In this document: positions 1 to 11,899 of the stretch, piece by piece | How positions within the stretch are numbered: position 1 is the first letter of the stretch | Layout of the letters: the number at the start of each line of letters is the position of its first letter | Assembly (NCBI RefSeq): GCF_903995435.1 | Contig: NC_067145.1 | Coordinates: forward strand, 24,736,352-24,800,351 | DNA: 64,000 bases | Direction: 5' to 3' | Origin: Acomys russatus | Taxonomy: Eukaryota; Chordata; Mammalia; Rodentia; Muridae | Translations under genes and position numbers: made by a program | Notes under the pieces: model-generated | What the model saw: the letters and a program-made list of their open reading frames with translations, nothing else | Databases searched by the model: none | What the model was told of the DNA's origin: nothing

Positions 1-165
1 AAAGTGACAGTTAAAGCAAACAAGACTGAGTCCTTTTCTTCTGGGGTGCTCAAAAATTGCCTTTCAGCCTAGTTTTAGTTTATTAGTGGTGTTTTAGGGT
101 GCCTGTTCATAAACGTAAACATAAAAATGAAGGCTAGGCATACAAGAAATTCATCAAAAGCTCAT

Positions 166-610
166 CTACAAGTAGAACAATATGATAGGCAGATTTGGGC
201 CCAGGGGTCCCGCTTAAACTAAGGCACCAGCCAAGGACAATACAGGAGGTAAACTTTAAACCCCTTCCCAGATCTAGCCAATGGTCAGAATATTCTCCAC
301 AGTTGAGTGGAGAGTGTGATATGACTTTCTCACGTACTATGGTGCCTCACATTTGACCATGTCCCCTGGAGGGGGAGACCTGGTGGCACTCAGAGGAAGG
401 ACAGCAGGTAGCCAAGAAGAGACTTGATACCCTATGAGAATATATAGGGGGAGGTAATCCCCCTCAGGAACAGTCATAGGGGAGGGGAATAATGGGAAAA
501 TGGGGGGGGGGGAGGAATGGGAGGATACAAGGGATGGGATAAACATTGAGATGTAACAAGAATAAATTAATAAAAAAAAATAAAATAAAAGAAAGAAAGA
601 AAGAAAGAAA
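166..610 (+). mobile_element. Young murine L1, 5'-truncated 3' UTR (copy A)
   Basis: About 400 bp of murine L1 3' UTR in sense orientation, with the familiar 'aaactaaggcaccagcc' stretch, a G-rich tract near 504-512 and a tail of A and AAAG units. Imperfect target-site duplications flank it: aaagctcatct just before and aaagctcgtct at 610-620. It is almost identical to the L1 at 3586-4235, so both are recent insertions from one subfamily. It keeps no ORF2 coding sequence. Confidence 0.85.
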
Positions 611-620
611 AAGCTCGTCT

Positions 621-1551
621 AGCTAGCCCAGTTGCACTGGGGTCTAATATCTCAGTCTTCTAAACACTAAGGTTACAGGTGACTCACATCACCCACTGGC
701 ATTTACGTAAGTTTTGTATCCCTGGACTTCGGTCCTCATGTTTTAACTTAGCAGCATCCCTATCCCTGTCACTCTTCTTTAGGTAGCAGTGCAGTTTTAA
801 AAGAGGTAAACATGCTGCACAGTCTCTATCCAATGTCTCCCTTTTCAAAAGTAAGTGCATTTTTAATAGTCAGCCTTAAACTCCTCAGAGTGTGTGAACT
901 GTTTCTACATTTACAACTAATTGCACTGATGGCTAATGCTGCTTTCAGGAGCCTATGACTCAGAAGCCACTGCAAATTCCAAGAGACCATAGATTAAAAT
1001 GCATAATTAATGTAGGTCAGTGATTAGCTCTGACCATTGAAGGAGTCCATGGCCTATGTCTTTGGGATGTAATGAAGCAGCCGTATGCCTGATTTAGGGT
1101 GATCTTAAAGAGTTTTCCATGCTTCATGTAAATGAGCAGATGGATCTGGTGTGCTACATTATGACAAAGCACACGGAAAGCATGCTGCTCGGAAGGCTGA
1201 AAAGCCTCTTCATCAGCATCCCCTGCCTCCCAGAGTCATACTGTCCGATTTCACAGGCCTCATGAAGGAAATAAAGCACTTTACAGGAGTGCAGGGGACA
1301 TGGGCAATTTTGAGCCATGGGTAAAACGCAAGATTTTTACATTCAATCAACTGTGTGATAAAAACCACTTTAGTAAAATAGATATCAAATTCATGGGTCC
1401 CCCAAGCACAGCAAAGGAAGTAGGGCCCACGGTAAACTGGATAAAGGTTGATAAAAAATAAAGTGGGAATTTGTAAAAAGAAATTGCAGACGTCTACACA
1501 ATAGAAGAACAGAGTGCAGACAAAAATGCATACACACACACACACACACGT

Positions 1552-1585
<34 letters not shown>

Positions 1586-2691
1586 GATGAGACCAGAACC
1601 AGCATGTGAATCCTACAGATTAAAAAACACTTTTATTGAGGAGGTTATTCGAGAACGTTTGGTTTTTTTCCAGAGTCACAGTGTCCCTGATCTTTGAGTA
1701 GATTTGGGGACTCATGCAAAGCTGGATGACTTACGATATTTAACTCCCTGTTTGATGTTCTCATCCCTGATGTTTTATTAGAAAGAGTAAATGCCACAAT
1801 TCATGAAAAGAAAATTTTAACATCTCAGTATAAAATGGGGGAAGGATAAGTGTGAATGGTTTTGTAGGAGTGTAAAGATAGGCGAAGCGTGCCCATCTCA
1901 CGAAAACGCTTTCCCTCAGCTGAACCTGAGTCGTGGCTTGAGGCTGAACTGTGGCTGATGGGCTCACGTGTTTGAAAGTCTGGTTCTGTGCCAGTCACAC
2001 CCACTGGGTGAGTCACATGGGCGGGGCTTTGAAGGTTTCCGCTCAGATCTGCCGCCGGTTTCATGTGGTCTCATGTTTTGCTCTCAGCTTACTCTGTGTG
2101 ACTACTTGTCTCATTGTTCTGCCTACATGGTTGACCTCCTGCACCCACCATGCATTCTCCTTCCTGGTGGACAGAAACTCTGTACAGACATGAGTCAGAA
2201 TAAACTCAGTGAGCTGCTTCCGTCGAGCAATTTAGCAGAGTAATGAGGAAAGTGGGGAAGAGTATAGCCTATATTCCTAACTAACAAAGCTGAAAAAATG
2301 ATGAAATAAAGGTGCCATGGTGTTGAGTGTTAATTAAGGTTCATGGAATCTAATTACCATGGTAACTGCAGACTAAATCATTGTCTATGAGTAAAACCGT
2401 GAGATATAAAGATCTGTCTATAAAGTTAAGGAGGTAAATTCACAATGCATTCGGTGGCTCTTCCTGCCTCTTACCTTCTTCCAGTTCATTAAGAACAAAA
2501 TCATTACAAAAGGCCTATTATTTCTATCATCTGATATCCCTAATAGTGAGAAGCCCAGTTTCGAGCATTAAAGGTTTGTCTTCAAGCAGCTCACGATGAA
2601 CTGTGATCCGAACACACAAATATAAAAACAACTATAAAGACAACAGACATCTCAATGTTGCTTTTTCTATCAGCATTAAACATCTAACTTT
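621..2691. other. Single-copy intronic DNA
   Basis: No gene or clear transposon was recognised, apart from the CA microsatellite listed separately. Short open frames on both strands have no recognisable family and no codon signal. Confidence 0.5.
1531..1583. repeat. (CA)n microsatellite
   Basis: A CA run of about 53 bp with one CGTG interruption. Cysteine/valine-rich open frames on the opposite strand here are translations of this repeat. Confidence 0.95.
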
Positions 2692-2915
2692 TGGAGCAGA
2701 AAGGTGACTTGATGGCTAAGAGCACTTCCTTCTTTCACAAAAGACATAGGTTTGGTTCCCAGCACCCACACGGGTGCTTGCAACTGCCTCTAACTCCAAT
2801 TCTGTGAAATACAATGCTGTCTTCTGACCTCTGTGGGCACCAGACATGCATAAGGTGCACAGACATACTTGGTGACACTCACAGATACACATAAAGTAAA
2901 ATAATCTTTTGAAAA
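2692..2915 (+). mobile_element. B3-like SINE (B2 superfamily)
   Basis: The tRNA-like head (gatggctaagagcac, then ggtttggttcccagcaccca) is followed by the longer B3-type body (ctgacctctgtgggcacca, ggtgcacagacatac) and an A-rich end. It is diverged from consensus, so it is an old insertion. Exact ends are uncertain. Confidence 0.8.
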
Positions 2916-3585
2916 TAAACATTATTTTATATTGTACTTTAAAATGTTAATTTTTTGAGGTATATGTTAAATTAGTTCTAAATATGTGATTTAATATGTC
3001 TCTTACGTTGATGACTGATTGTCTTTGGACAGAGTCCCCTAGTGGGGATGACATATGTGTGATAATCACAGAAGATCGCATGGGGGAAGAGTTCGGGTTG
3101 CATGTCTGCGTGGCGTTTTTAAAGGTGAAGATTTCTCATCATCTCCACCTCATCTTGAAAGCGGTATTATTGCTAAGTTTCCTGGCCCAGCTAAGCCCCC
3201 CTTCTCCTCACCTAAATACAGGAACAGTAATTGTTCTCTTTTGTTGTTCTTTGCACACTTGGTTGTAATTGTACATGGGGCTCACATGGCGTGTTGCCTG
3301 GCCCATGCGAAATGGTCTGCATAATTATAGGTGAGCGTGGAAGGGTCAGGGGAATTCAGAAGCATCCCGAACTTCCGACAAGTCATTAATATGCAAAGCT
3401 ATTGACAGAGTTCCATCTCCTTCAATAGATCCCCTAAGTTAATTAATCTCCTGAATCTTCTACTCAAAGTCCAGTTGTGTTTAACAACATAAAGTCATTT
3501 ACTGTTTTCCTTTATGTGTATATAAGGCATAAAATGCCCATGTCAGTACTACTTTAAATATAGAAAATCAAAGTTTCATCTCTTT

Positions 3586-4235
3586 TTTTTATTAATTTAT
3601 TCTTGTTACACCTCAATGTTTATCCCATCCCTTGTATCCTCCCATTCCTCCCCCCCCCCCCCATTTTCCCATTATTCCCCTCCCCTATGACTGTTCCTGA
3701 GGGGGATTACCTCCCCCTGTATATTCTCATAGGGTATCAAGTCTCTTCTTGGCTACCTGCTGTCCTTCCTCTGAGTGCCACCAGGTCTCCCCCTCCAGGG
3801 GACATGGTCAAATGTGAGGCACCAGAGTACGTGAGAAAGTCATATCACACTCTCTCAGCTATTAAAAACAAGGAATTCCCGAAATTTGTGGATAAATGGA
3901 TTGAGCTAGAAATGATCATAATGAGTGAGTTAACCCAGAAGCAGAAAGAATCAAATGGTATATACTCACTTATATCTGCATACTAGCCCAAGGGACATGT
4001 CCCACGAAAGCCTTCACTTACCAGGAAACTGGGACAGACGGGAGGGCATCCTATTGGGACTCTAAATGAGAGACGCATGGGAGAACAGCAAAATAAAAGG
4101 ATCCAGAGGGTCCTAGAAATCTACAAGTAGAACAATATGATAGGCAGATTTGGGCCCAGGGGTCCCGCTCAAACTAAGGCACCAGCCAAGGACAATACAG
4201 GAGGTAAACTTTAAACCCCTTCCCAGATCTAGCCA
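3586..4235. mobile_element. Young L1 with 5' inversion (twin-primed, copy B)
   Basis: The left part (about 3586-3858) is the minus-strand L1 3' end, starting with the reversed poly(A). The right part (about 3859-4235) is plus-strand L1 covering the end of ORF2 and the start of the 3' UTR. A perfect 12-bp duplication, aaagtttcatct, flanks the whole unit, just before the T tract and again from about 4235. This is the signature of twin priming. Aligned to copy A, only about 30 bp is missing at the inversion joint. The plus part encodes the ORF2 protein C-terminus (about 40 residues, stop at 3984-3986). Confidence 0.9.
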
Positions 4236-4247
4236 AAGTTTCATCTT

Positions 4248-5239
4248 ATGGGCCTCTGCTCTTCAGTACCAGTTGATTCTTTCAGTCCTAAGCCGCATTA
4301 GAATATATCATCTGTTTGGACATTTGTGTTTTGGTTTTGGAGCTGAACTCAGTGTTTTGGGGAAATTGTAACTCACACGTGTTAAACATTTAACGCTCTT
4401 TTACTTAGCTGTTCCGCCTCATGCATCTATGTCTCCTAGCTTACTTGACAGCAAGGGTCTAGGAAATCAGAAATCTGTTTGGTTTTTTTTTGTTTGCTCT
4501 GTTGCTGTGTGTAAGAAGTTGGTTTTGTTGTTGTTGTTGTTTTTCTTTTTGTTTTTGCGTGCTCAGATGAGTGCATAATAAATACTACTAAGACCAAACC
4601 GATTTAAGATGCCACACCAGAAAATGTTACTTATTATGTTCATTGCTGGCTTTTGTGAGGTTGGTAAGGAAACGGGACTAAAAATGACTAAGTGACTGTT
4701 CCTTGAGTATCTGAAATATTAAATGTAGCTCTTGAAGAAACTTTTCTCACCCCATACTTTGGCTACCAAAAGCAACTGTGGCAGGTCCACATTCTTTCAC
4801 TTGCTGCCAATATGTCGTAGAGCTCATGGGTCATAGAAGAAAACAAAGCCCCTGGGCCAACTGGCTTGCAGTATGCCAAGAATGCTGACAGTGCCTGACA
4901 TGCTTAATGCATAGTCCCTATCTTCAGTAGTTGTCTCGTGGGCAGTTATGACGACTGTAGCAGCAGTGGAGGTAGGACATGGGCCTGTCTAGTCAAGTGA
5001 AAACACAAACACTCAACCTATTAGAGGCAGGTGTGTATAGACAGGCGCTGGGAACTCTGAGCATCATGGTGGGCCACTGTGACAAAGTGCCTGAGTTTTA
5101 GAAGTTTTGGCACATAGTTGTCTGGATTCATATTTTTGAGGCCAGTGATAAGATAGAGGCATCAGATTGTCAGAGCTCGACAGAGGGAAGCTATTTGCCT
5201 CACCAGTACTAGGAAACAGAGAGAATGAGTCTTACTGTC
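4248..5239. other. Single-copy intronic DNA with GTT-rich tract
   Basis: No gene or transposon was recognised. A short T/G-rich low-complexity tract with GTT repeats lies near 4480-4555. Confidence 0.5.
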
Positions 5240-5425
5240 CTACTTACCTTTCTTTTCTTTTCTTTCTTTCTTTCTTTTCTGGCTTTTAGAGACAGGGTTT
5301 CTCTGTGTATCCTTGGCTATACTGGACTCACTTATACACCAGGCTGGCCTCGAACTCAAAGAGATCTACCTGCCTCTGACTTCCCAAGTGCTGGGATTAC
5401 AGGTGTGCAACACTATACCCAGCTA
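5240..5425 (-). mobile_element. B1 SINE
   Basis: Minus-strand B1 derived from 7SL RNA. The reversed CTTT-rich tail is followed by gagacagggtttctctgtgt, ggctggcctcgaactca and gtgctgggattacaggtgtg. A second T-rich tract follows at about 5436-5466. The 96-residue open frame crossing it is a translated repeat. Confidence 0.9.
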
Positions 5426-8252
5426 CTGTCACATTTTTTCTTTTTTTTCTTTTTTTTTTTTTTTTCATATTTTTCAATAACAGCATTTAAATTTTACTCT
5501 CTTTCCCTAGGGTAGATTAGAAGATCCTTCATGACCCCTGCTCATTAGGTAAGGACAAGCATTACATATATTCCAGTGCTAGAGTCAAGGCTACCAATTC
5601 ACTGAATTACTAAACAAGCAAACTATAATTTGTCCACAGCAATAGTTAATTGATATCTTAACCATATAAGCCATATTGGATTCTCCTTTCCCAATTTCAC
5701 ATGGACAGGATGCAAAAATCTGCAGCTAAAATCTTGAGTTTTCATCAGGTTATAGAAATAAGAAGAGAGAGAGCATGAAATTGGGAGGCAGTGAGGAGTG
5801 GCTCTGCAAGGACGTAAGGGAGAAGATGGGGGAGAAAGAAGGAAATGACACAATAAGAACCAGTTTGGTATAATTATGTAGTCTAATTTTTAAAAATCTG
5901 GAATTTTTCTTCTAAAAAATGGTGCTGTAATGATTATGTTCCTGTGAGTCTCTGCTCCAGAGTCTGGATGGTGAATTCTCTTAAAACATTTATTGGCTTC
6001 TTATGAGAATACAAGAGGCTGATGGAAGTTACACTTAGTCACATGACCATGTGCCTTATAAATATAAATGCCACATCAGACCTCTCACAAGAGAGTCACT
6101 AGGAGCCGTGCAACCCCCCTTACGTGCTCATATGTGGCCAAGGTCCAATAGAAATATCAGTGATTTCCACAGAACACTGGACACTGGAATCTTACCCTTT
6201 TGTCCACTGGTATTCTCTATGGTGTCTAGTTATGTCCTCTCCTCTCTGGCTTGGTCATAAGCCTTGTCTCAGTATGTTGTCTGTGCCTTGTACCTCTCAT
6301 TACGGTCCGGTGTGAGCTTTTAACTTTATACCCCACCCCACCCCCAAAGTTGATTTTACTAGTGGATACTTAGCAGCAGTGAGGGCAAATCTAGTCCCCT
6401 TTTTTGCTCTGGAAGCTTCTACATGTGCTGCCCCTTCAAATATCACTTTCTACTTTGGGGGATAAGTCAATACCCTTGGGATGTCCTGTATTGCTTGGGT
6501 CTTTATTGTTTGGTCCAGAAAGGTCTAGGGCTTACAACAAAGTACATGACCATTCAAGGCCAAGTATAGGCTAGAAGACTCTACAAGCTGAGTACTTCTT
6601 ACTGAATTTGCATTGCTCCTCCCTCTTCTATTTGGCTTTCTTCTGTGGAAGACATAAGAATCTCTACCTGTTCTATGGCCACCTGTTCTACTTAGGTCCC
6701 TACAGACAGCAGATCTTCCTGCCCAATGAAATCGGTAACTCCTGTTCTTTCAGCATTTTGTGACTTCCAGTAAATACTGAGTATTGTCACTGATCAAATT
6801 TAAGCAGTAAGCATCTCTCATCTTCAAGAAGAATACAAACCATTTCATTCTTTTACATTTCAGTGTAGAACCTCAATGTCATATAATTGCTGGTCAGTCT
6901 AACATTTCTTCCTGTGTAGCTTCTCTAAATCAGGAAATTGACTATAATGGAAAAATCAATAGGGTTCTATCTGCCAAACCTTAGAAAGTCTAATACTATA
7001 AGACTGCAAAATACAAGTGAAAAAAATCAAGGTCATTATAATCTTAGAAGTCAATTTTTTTTTAAAATGCATTAAAGTCTAAATACAGAGATTATTGAAA
7101 ATAAAAAACTGTTTAAAAAGCATAATTGAAAGAATGTTTGTCAATATCACTCAGTACACCTATATACTGAGCACAACCCTGACATTCACACAGAGCAGTA
7201 AGGAAGAAATGAGATCACAGAGACAAAAATTAACCTGAATTGTATTCAGAAAAGCCAGTGAGTAAAACTAAAACATTTTAATATCAAAAGAAGTAAAATT
7301 TCCCTTCAGCTGTGAAAGCAAAATTGCAGAATTAGGTAGACCTACATGGTACCTGCAAAGCCAGGAAACATGCATAGAGTCGGGACAGCTATGAGCACAC
7401 TCTACAGAGAGAAAGTGGCATTTGTGTCACTGGCTATGAAATAAGAGCTAACATGGGAGAGGTTCTATATTCAGTTTAAAGTTGTCATGAGTTACAGGGA
7501 TTAAATAACAATCTGTCCAGGAGTGAAAGGATGGGTGAATAAATCTATGGGAACTGAAGTCTAAACAATGATGACTTTCGTTTTACACTTTACATTTATT
7601 TATTTGTTTTGTGTGTTATAATTTACTGTCCCTTAATTTTAAAGACAATGTCTGCGTGTGGTGCACACCTGTAGCCCAGCTGTAGGATTGCTGAACAAGA
7701 GGGAATTACAAGTTTAATAATGATAATGATAATGGCAGGAAACGGACATGGACTTAGACTATCTTTGAACATTGTGACATTTACTTCTACAACTAAGCTA
7801 AAGATTGGGTTGAAGTACATACAGTAATTTGATGAATAGTAGATTTTACAGTCTGTATGATGCACAGAATGGAGTCAAGCATAGCTCTTTCACCAGCCTG
7901 TTTTTGGCCTAAGTCTACCCAACTTATTCCTTACAACTTCATAGCTATATCAACATGTATATAGTACCAATTTCCAAACTGTGGGATTTTTTTTCACTTT
8001 GAGAATTATTATGTTAAGCATAATTTCTCCTTTTCCTGAAAGTTACATGTGTTCTTTTAGGCATCAGTAATTCTTGCTTAGAGATCAATCCTTGACAATG
8101 ACAGGAAACTCCTGTGTCACAATTTCTCACAATGACTTTGATGTGGCATTTAGTGCGCCAGGGTTTGGCCTTTAGAGAATGAACTGTGTGAGCTGTAAAA
8201 AGTCATAGTCAATATGTATCCGTCAGATAGAGCAGAACACATTAATTAACCA
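5426..8252. other. Single-copy intronic DNA, few recognisable repeats
   Basis: Mostly AT-rich non-coding sequence. A possible old B1-like scrap lies at about 7650-7710 (gtggtgcacacctgtagccc). No gene, RNA or clear LTR was recognised. Confidence 0.45.
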
Positions 8253-8342
8253 CATGATCTCAGTATTTGCCTAGCATTCACTGTAGGTAAATATCTTTAT
8301 CAAAGCCAATATTCTCTTCCTGGAATTTTCTGTTTACAAACA
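8253..8342 (+). repeat. 90-bp direct repeat, unit 1
   Basis: This 90-bp unit matches 9253-9342 with two mismatches (at 8312 and 8322) and no gaps, at an offset of exactly 1000 bp. Flanks diverge on both sides of each copy. I do not recognise the unit as a known repeat family. Confidence 0.9.
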
Positions 8343-9252
8343 CTGATAAAAAATCAATGTGGGTTGTGAACAGTAAGGATCAATGCTTTCTGAGTATAGT
8401 CAGTCCTGGCTCTCCTTTATCAGATAAAACAATGGGTTAAACTTTTTTACAGCAGTAGAAAAACAATCAAATGTGCTTAAATTCAGTCCTGAAACTAGAA
8501 AATGTATATGGAAATATTATAATTTGAAAATATATGGCTAAATTAAAAGATAAAAATGCATGAACATTATAGATTTTTCCATCTAATGATGGGATAAAAT
8601 GTAACCATGCCCATATTAGCTGTCAGGCACCAGGAATCAGCAAAAAAAAAAAAAAAAGGAAAATCAGACGTGCACCACTGATCAAAATCAGCATCCACAG
8701 TGGCACTCAATACTTGGAATTTGTAGTCTTGCCACAAAAACTGGTCTTTCACCTCCACAACTACATTCACAATGGAACACAGGATGCCAGGAGTAGACAT
8801 TTTACAAAGCTTCTGACTAGCACTCACCAAAGTTGCCAATGCCATCAGCAAAAGGAAACAATGAGAAACTGCCACAGCCAAGAGGAACCTTTAGAGACGT
8901 GATGGAGAAGTGTAATAAGGAGTCCTACATGGCATCTGAAACAGGAATAAGACATTAAAGACAAAATAAGTCTAAGCAAAACCAAATGCATCAGCTAATG
9001 ATAATATGGCAATATTTATGCAATAATCTTAACAAATATCCCATATGCATATAAAATGTTAATCATTGGAGCGAAATCATGTATGGGGCACACAGAGACT
9101 CCTTGTGAGTAGCTTTTAATTATATAGTGGCAACAAGAGCAGAGTGGGAAAACACAGAGGTGCTTGTGAGGTGCTCAGCTCTTTGGATGTGTCTGGTCTG
9201 TACATGGGGTCCCCTATAGCACTAGTGTTTAAATGGGTACTGTGGTAGCTCT
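8343..9252. other. Spacer between the 90-bp direct repeats
   Basis: Unrecognised sequence. On the minus strand, 8567-8881 is open for 104 codons and begins with a hydrophobic stretch that would look like a signal peptide (MAVAVSHCFLLLMALATLVS). A run of A (T on the sense strand) inside it gives a string of phenylalanines, and I cannot match the frame to any family. It is more likely non-coding or part of an old insertion than a gene. Confidence 0.4.
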
Positions 9253-9342
9253 CATGATCTCAGTATTTGCCTAGCATTCACTGTAGGTAAATATCTTTAT
9301 CAAAGCCAATAATCTCTTCCTAGAATTTTCTGTTTACAAACA
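9253..9342 (+). repeat. 90-bp direct repeat, unit 2
   Basis: Second copy of the unit at 8253-8342, 88 of 90 bases identical. Right of it the sequence continues as agaagctcc, where unit 1 continues as ctgataaaa. Confidence 0.9.
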
Positions 9343-11379
9343 GAAGCTCCAGTTAAGAAGAGCCTTGCAAAATTTGGAAGAGACAAGGTCAAGTGCCTGC
9401 TCCAGGCAGTCACAGTGACACTAAACCAGACACCAAGCTGAGACTGGAGAGCTATAGAATTGGAAGCACTTAGTCCTGAGTGAAAGACACATACATGACC
9501 AAAACAGAGGAGAGTGTCCCGTACTGGGCTTCAAGTCAAAGATGGATATTTGTAAAAGTTGACAAAGTTAGAGAAAGGCACTACATGTAAAAGGTACTCT
9601 CAGGAAAAGATGTGTCTCTTGAGAAAGGCCACAGGTGAAATGTGCAGAGGGTAGAATGTGGCAGCAACGTGGAACTGAATATGTGGTTGTGGCTTTTCTG
9701 GTGGCAAATAGAGATTGTGTAGATCAGTGTTATCTGGTTCAGTTTGGTGCAACAGTTTGCATTTTTTGCACCAAGGGTGAAATGGACCCTGAGTTTATGA
9801 TACTCCACAATCAATTTACCCAACTTCTAGCAGTGTTTCTGATAGAGATCATGTCACCTGACCTTCCTTCTGTACACACAAAGCCAACAAACCAACCCAC
9901 TGAAAATTCTCCCCCCCCCCCAATATCACAATACACAAGCTTTTGTGGAAAGGAAGAAAATTCTGTCCACACAGCAGAATGTACACTGGAGATTCACTTC
10001 TGTAGACCCAGCTACCATCCACCAGCAAGCATGGCAGGCACTGTGTGCTTTGCATAGCAAGGACAGGGATTTAGGCTGGCTGAGGGAGAGGGGCACCAAA
10101 GCAGCATCTCTGTGGAGTGTGCATTGTCACTGGGCAACCACAAACAGAACACTGATTCCCTGTTTCATACACTAGAGCCTTCCTGCTCTGAGGACTGGAG
10201 GATGGCCATACTGAAGGGATGTGACATTGAGTCATGGGCCTTTTTCCTCTACCTACATTATATCTATCCTACCATCCTACTTACTTATGATGGCGAATCC
10301 TATGTCATGTGGAAACCAGAAACTTTAACTGAAGGTCAAAAGAAACCCTTAGAATCTCAGCTTAGGAGGAAAAGATGCTATTTCTCTGGAGGGCCATTTT
10401 CACAAAGCAGATCATGCAAAAATCCCACAGGGAAAGAGACAGAGGTTTGTAAAAATGAGCTCAGAGTCAAAATTTTACAATGACAGGATGAAGTCACCGA
10501 ACAGTATTCAACAGTTTCAACTAACGGTGATTAGCAACCCAGAAATGCTAGCTCCTTGAGCAAGCTGAAAGAAGAGACTCATAGCCATGTTAGAGATAAT
10601 GATGGATGAGTGCTCAGCCCTAAATAAGACACTTACATATTTTCCTGCAATACCTGGAAAACAATGACCAGGAATGGGAGGAGACAAGAGAGGGCAGTGG
10701 GCTGAATGTGGCCCAAATACATTATATACACATATGCATACGGTACAATAAAACTCATTATTATACAATTAAGTTTCCATCCCCAGTATTTGATACTTAA
10801 ATAATAGTAAAATCTCCCTAAGTAAAATGTTACCCCATAAAGCACAATTTACTTTTTTCTAAACTCTATTTAACATATATTTACTTGTCTGATCTTATTT
10901 AGTGTCACCCACACATACAAACATAGAGAAAAATTATATTTTAAAGGCTGAAACATGCTGCAAATGGCTAACACTTACTGATTATCCTGCCTAGGGTCAG
11001 GCCACTAAGACTGCAAGCAAGATTGAACACAAGGAAAACTAAAGATAATCTTTCCATAGCCTTTACAACTAGACTCTTTCACCTGGGTCCTCCATTGTGA
11101 CATGACTAGATGAAGGATGGCCAAGACTGAGACCAGACATGAGAGAAGGGCAGAAAGGCATCAAAGAGCCAGTCCATTCCCAGTGATGCCAAGCGGAGAC
11201 CACCCAGGATGAGGAGGGCAGGGCCTGAGCAGGGAAATAAATAAAAGCCTCCATCTATAAAAGTCTGATGTAGGCCACAGTGAACACTGATTCTACAGAG
11301 ACTTTGGATTATAGAGAGCCTTGGTGTAGTCACCCGCTATTGAAAGATTATTAATATTTAGTATTGGATTATTATTTTA
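9343..11379. other. Unassigned intronic DNA with possible old L1 end
   Basis: Plus-strand open frames at 9635-10057 and 10112-10483 have no recognisable domain and cross a C11 tract, so they are not called genes. At about 10660-10770 the sequence resembles an old Lx/L1 3' end (gggaggagacaagagaggg, then an AT-rich tail with AATAAAA), with low confidence. Confidence 0.35.
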
Positions 11380-11899
11380 GTGAAAACAGTGGTTACTCTT
11401 AACCAGCTTTATACCCAAATAACATACAGAGAGGCCAGGATCTATTTAATTAGCCTATAACACAATACTATGCAATAATTGCTCCATCCTAAATCTCCAT
11501 GCTACCGTAGTTTCCTCCCATTCTGATTTCCCACTTTGTACTTGCTTTTTCCTCGTATCCTAGGTCCAGCTTATTCCTTCTGATGCTTCTCGGTCTTCTC
11601 CTCATGGCTTCACCCTCTTCTCCCTTCTCCCTCCCCTCCCCTCACTGGATCAGGATGTCCCACCTCATCCTCTGTTATTGCTCAGCATTTACTAGTTTAT
11701 TTTATTGGGAACACAGAGAACAAATGGTTGCATGTTTACACAAACTTGAGACAGGAGATTCTTAGAATAAGCATCACAATGCAATGTCTGGATTGATCCA
11801 GGTAGTTGGATAAAGAAATCAGCATTTGATTGAACAAGGGTAAACTGTACACAATCTACAACCTCATTATGCCAACATTTATCCCTTTAAGTACAATAA

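Noticed and set aside
1213..1605. 130-codon minus frame with a Cys/Val-rich start
   Set aside because: The start is a translated CA microsatellite and the rest matches nothing I recognise.
3603..3986. 127-codon plus-strand frame
   Set aside because: It joins a reversed L1 3' UTR to the forward ORF2 C-terminus across the inversion; only the last ~40 codons are genuine L1 coding remnant.
9635..10483. Two neighbouring plus-strand frames of 140 and 123 codons
   Set aside because: They are in different frames, the first crosses a C11 tract, there are no domain motifs, and no splice link is convincing.
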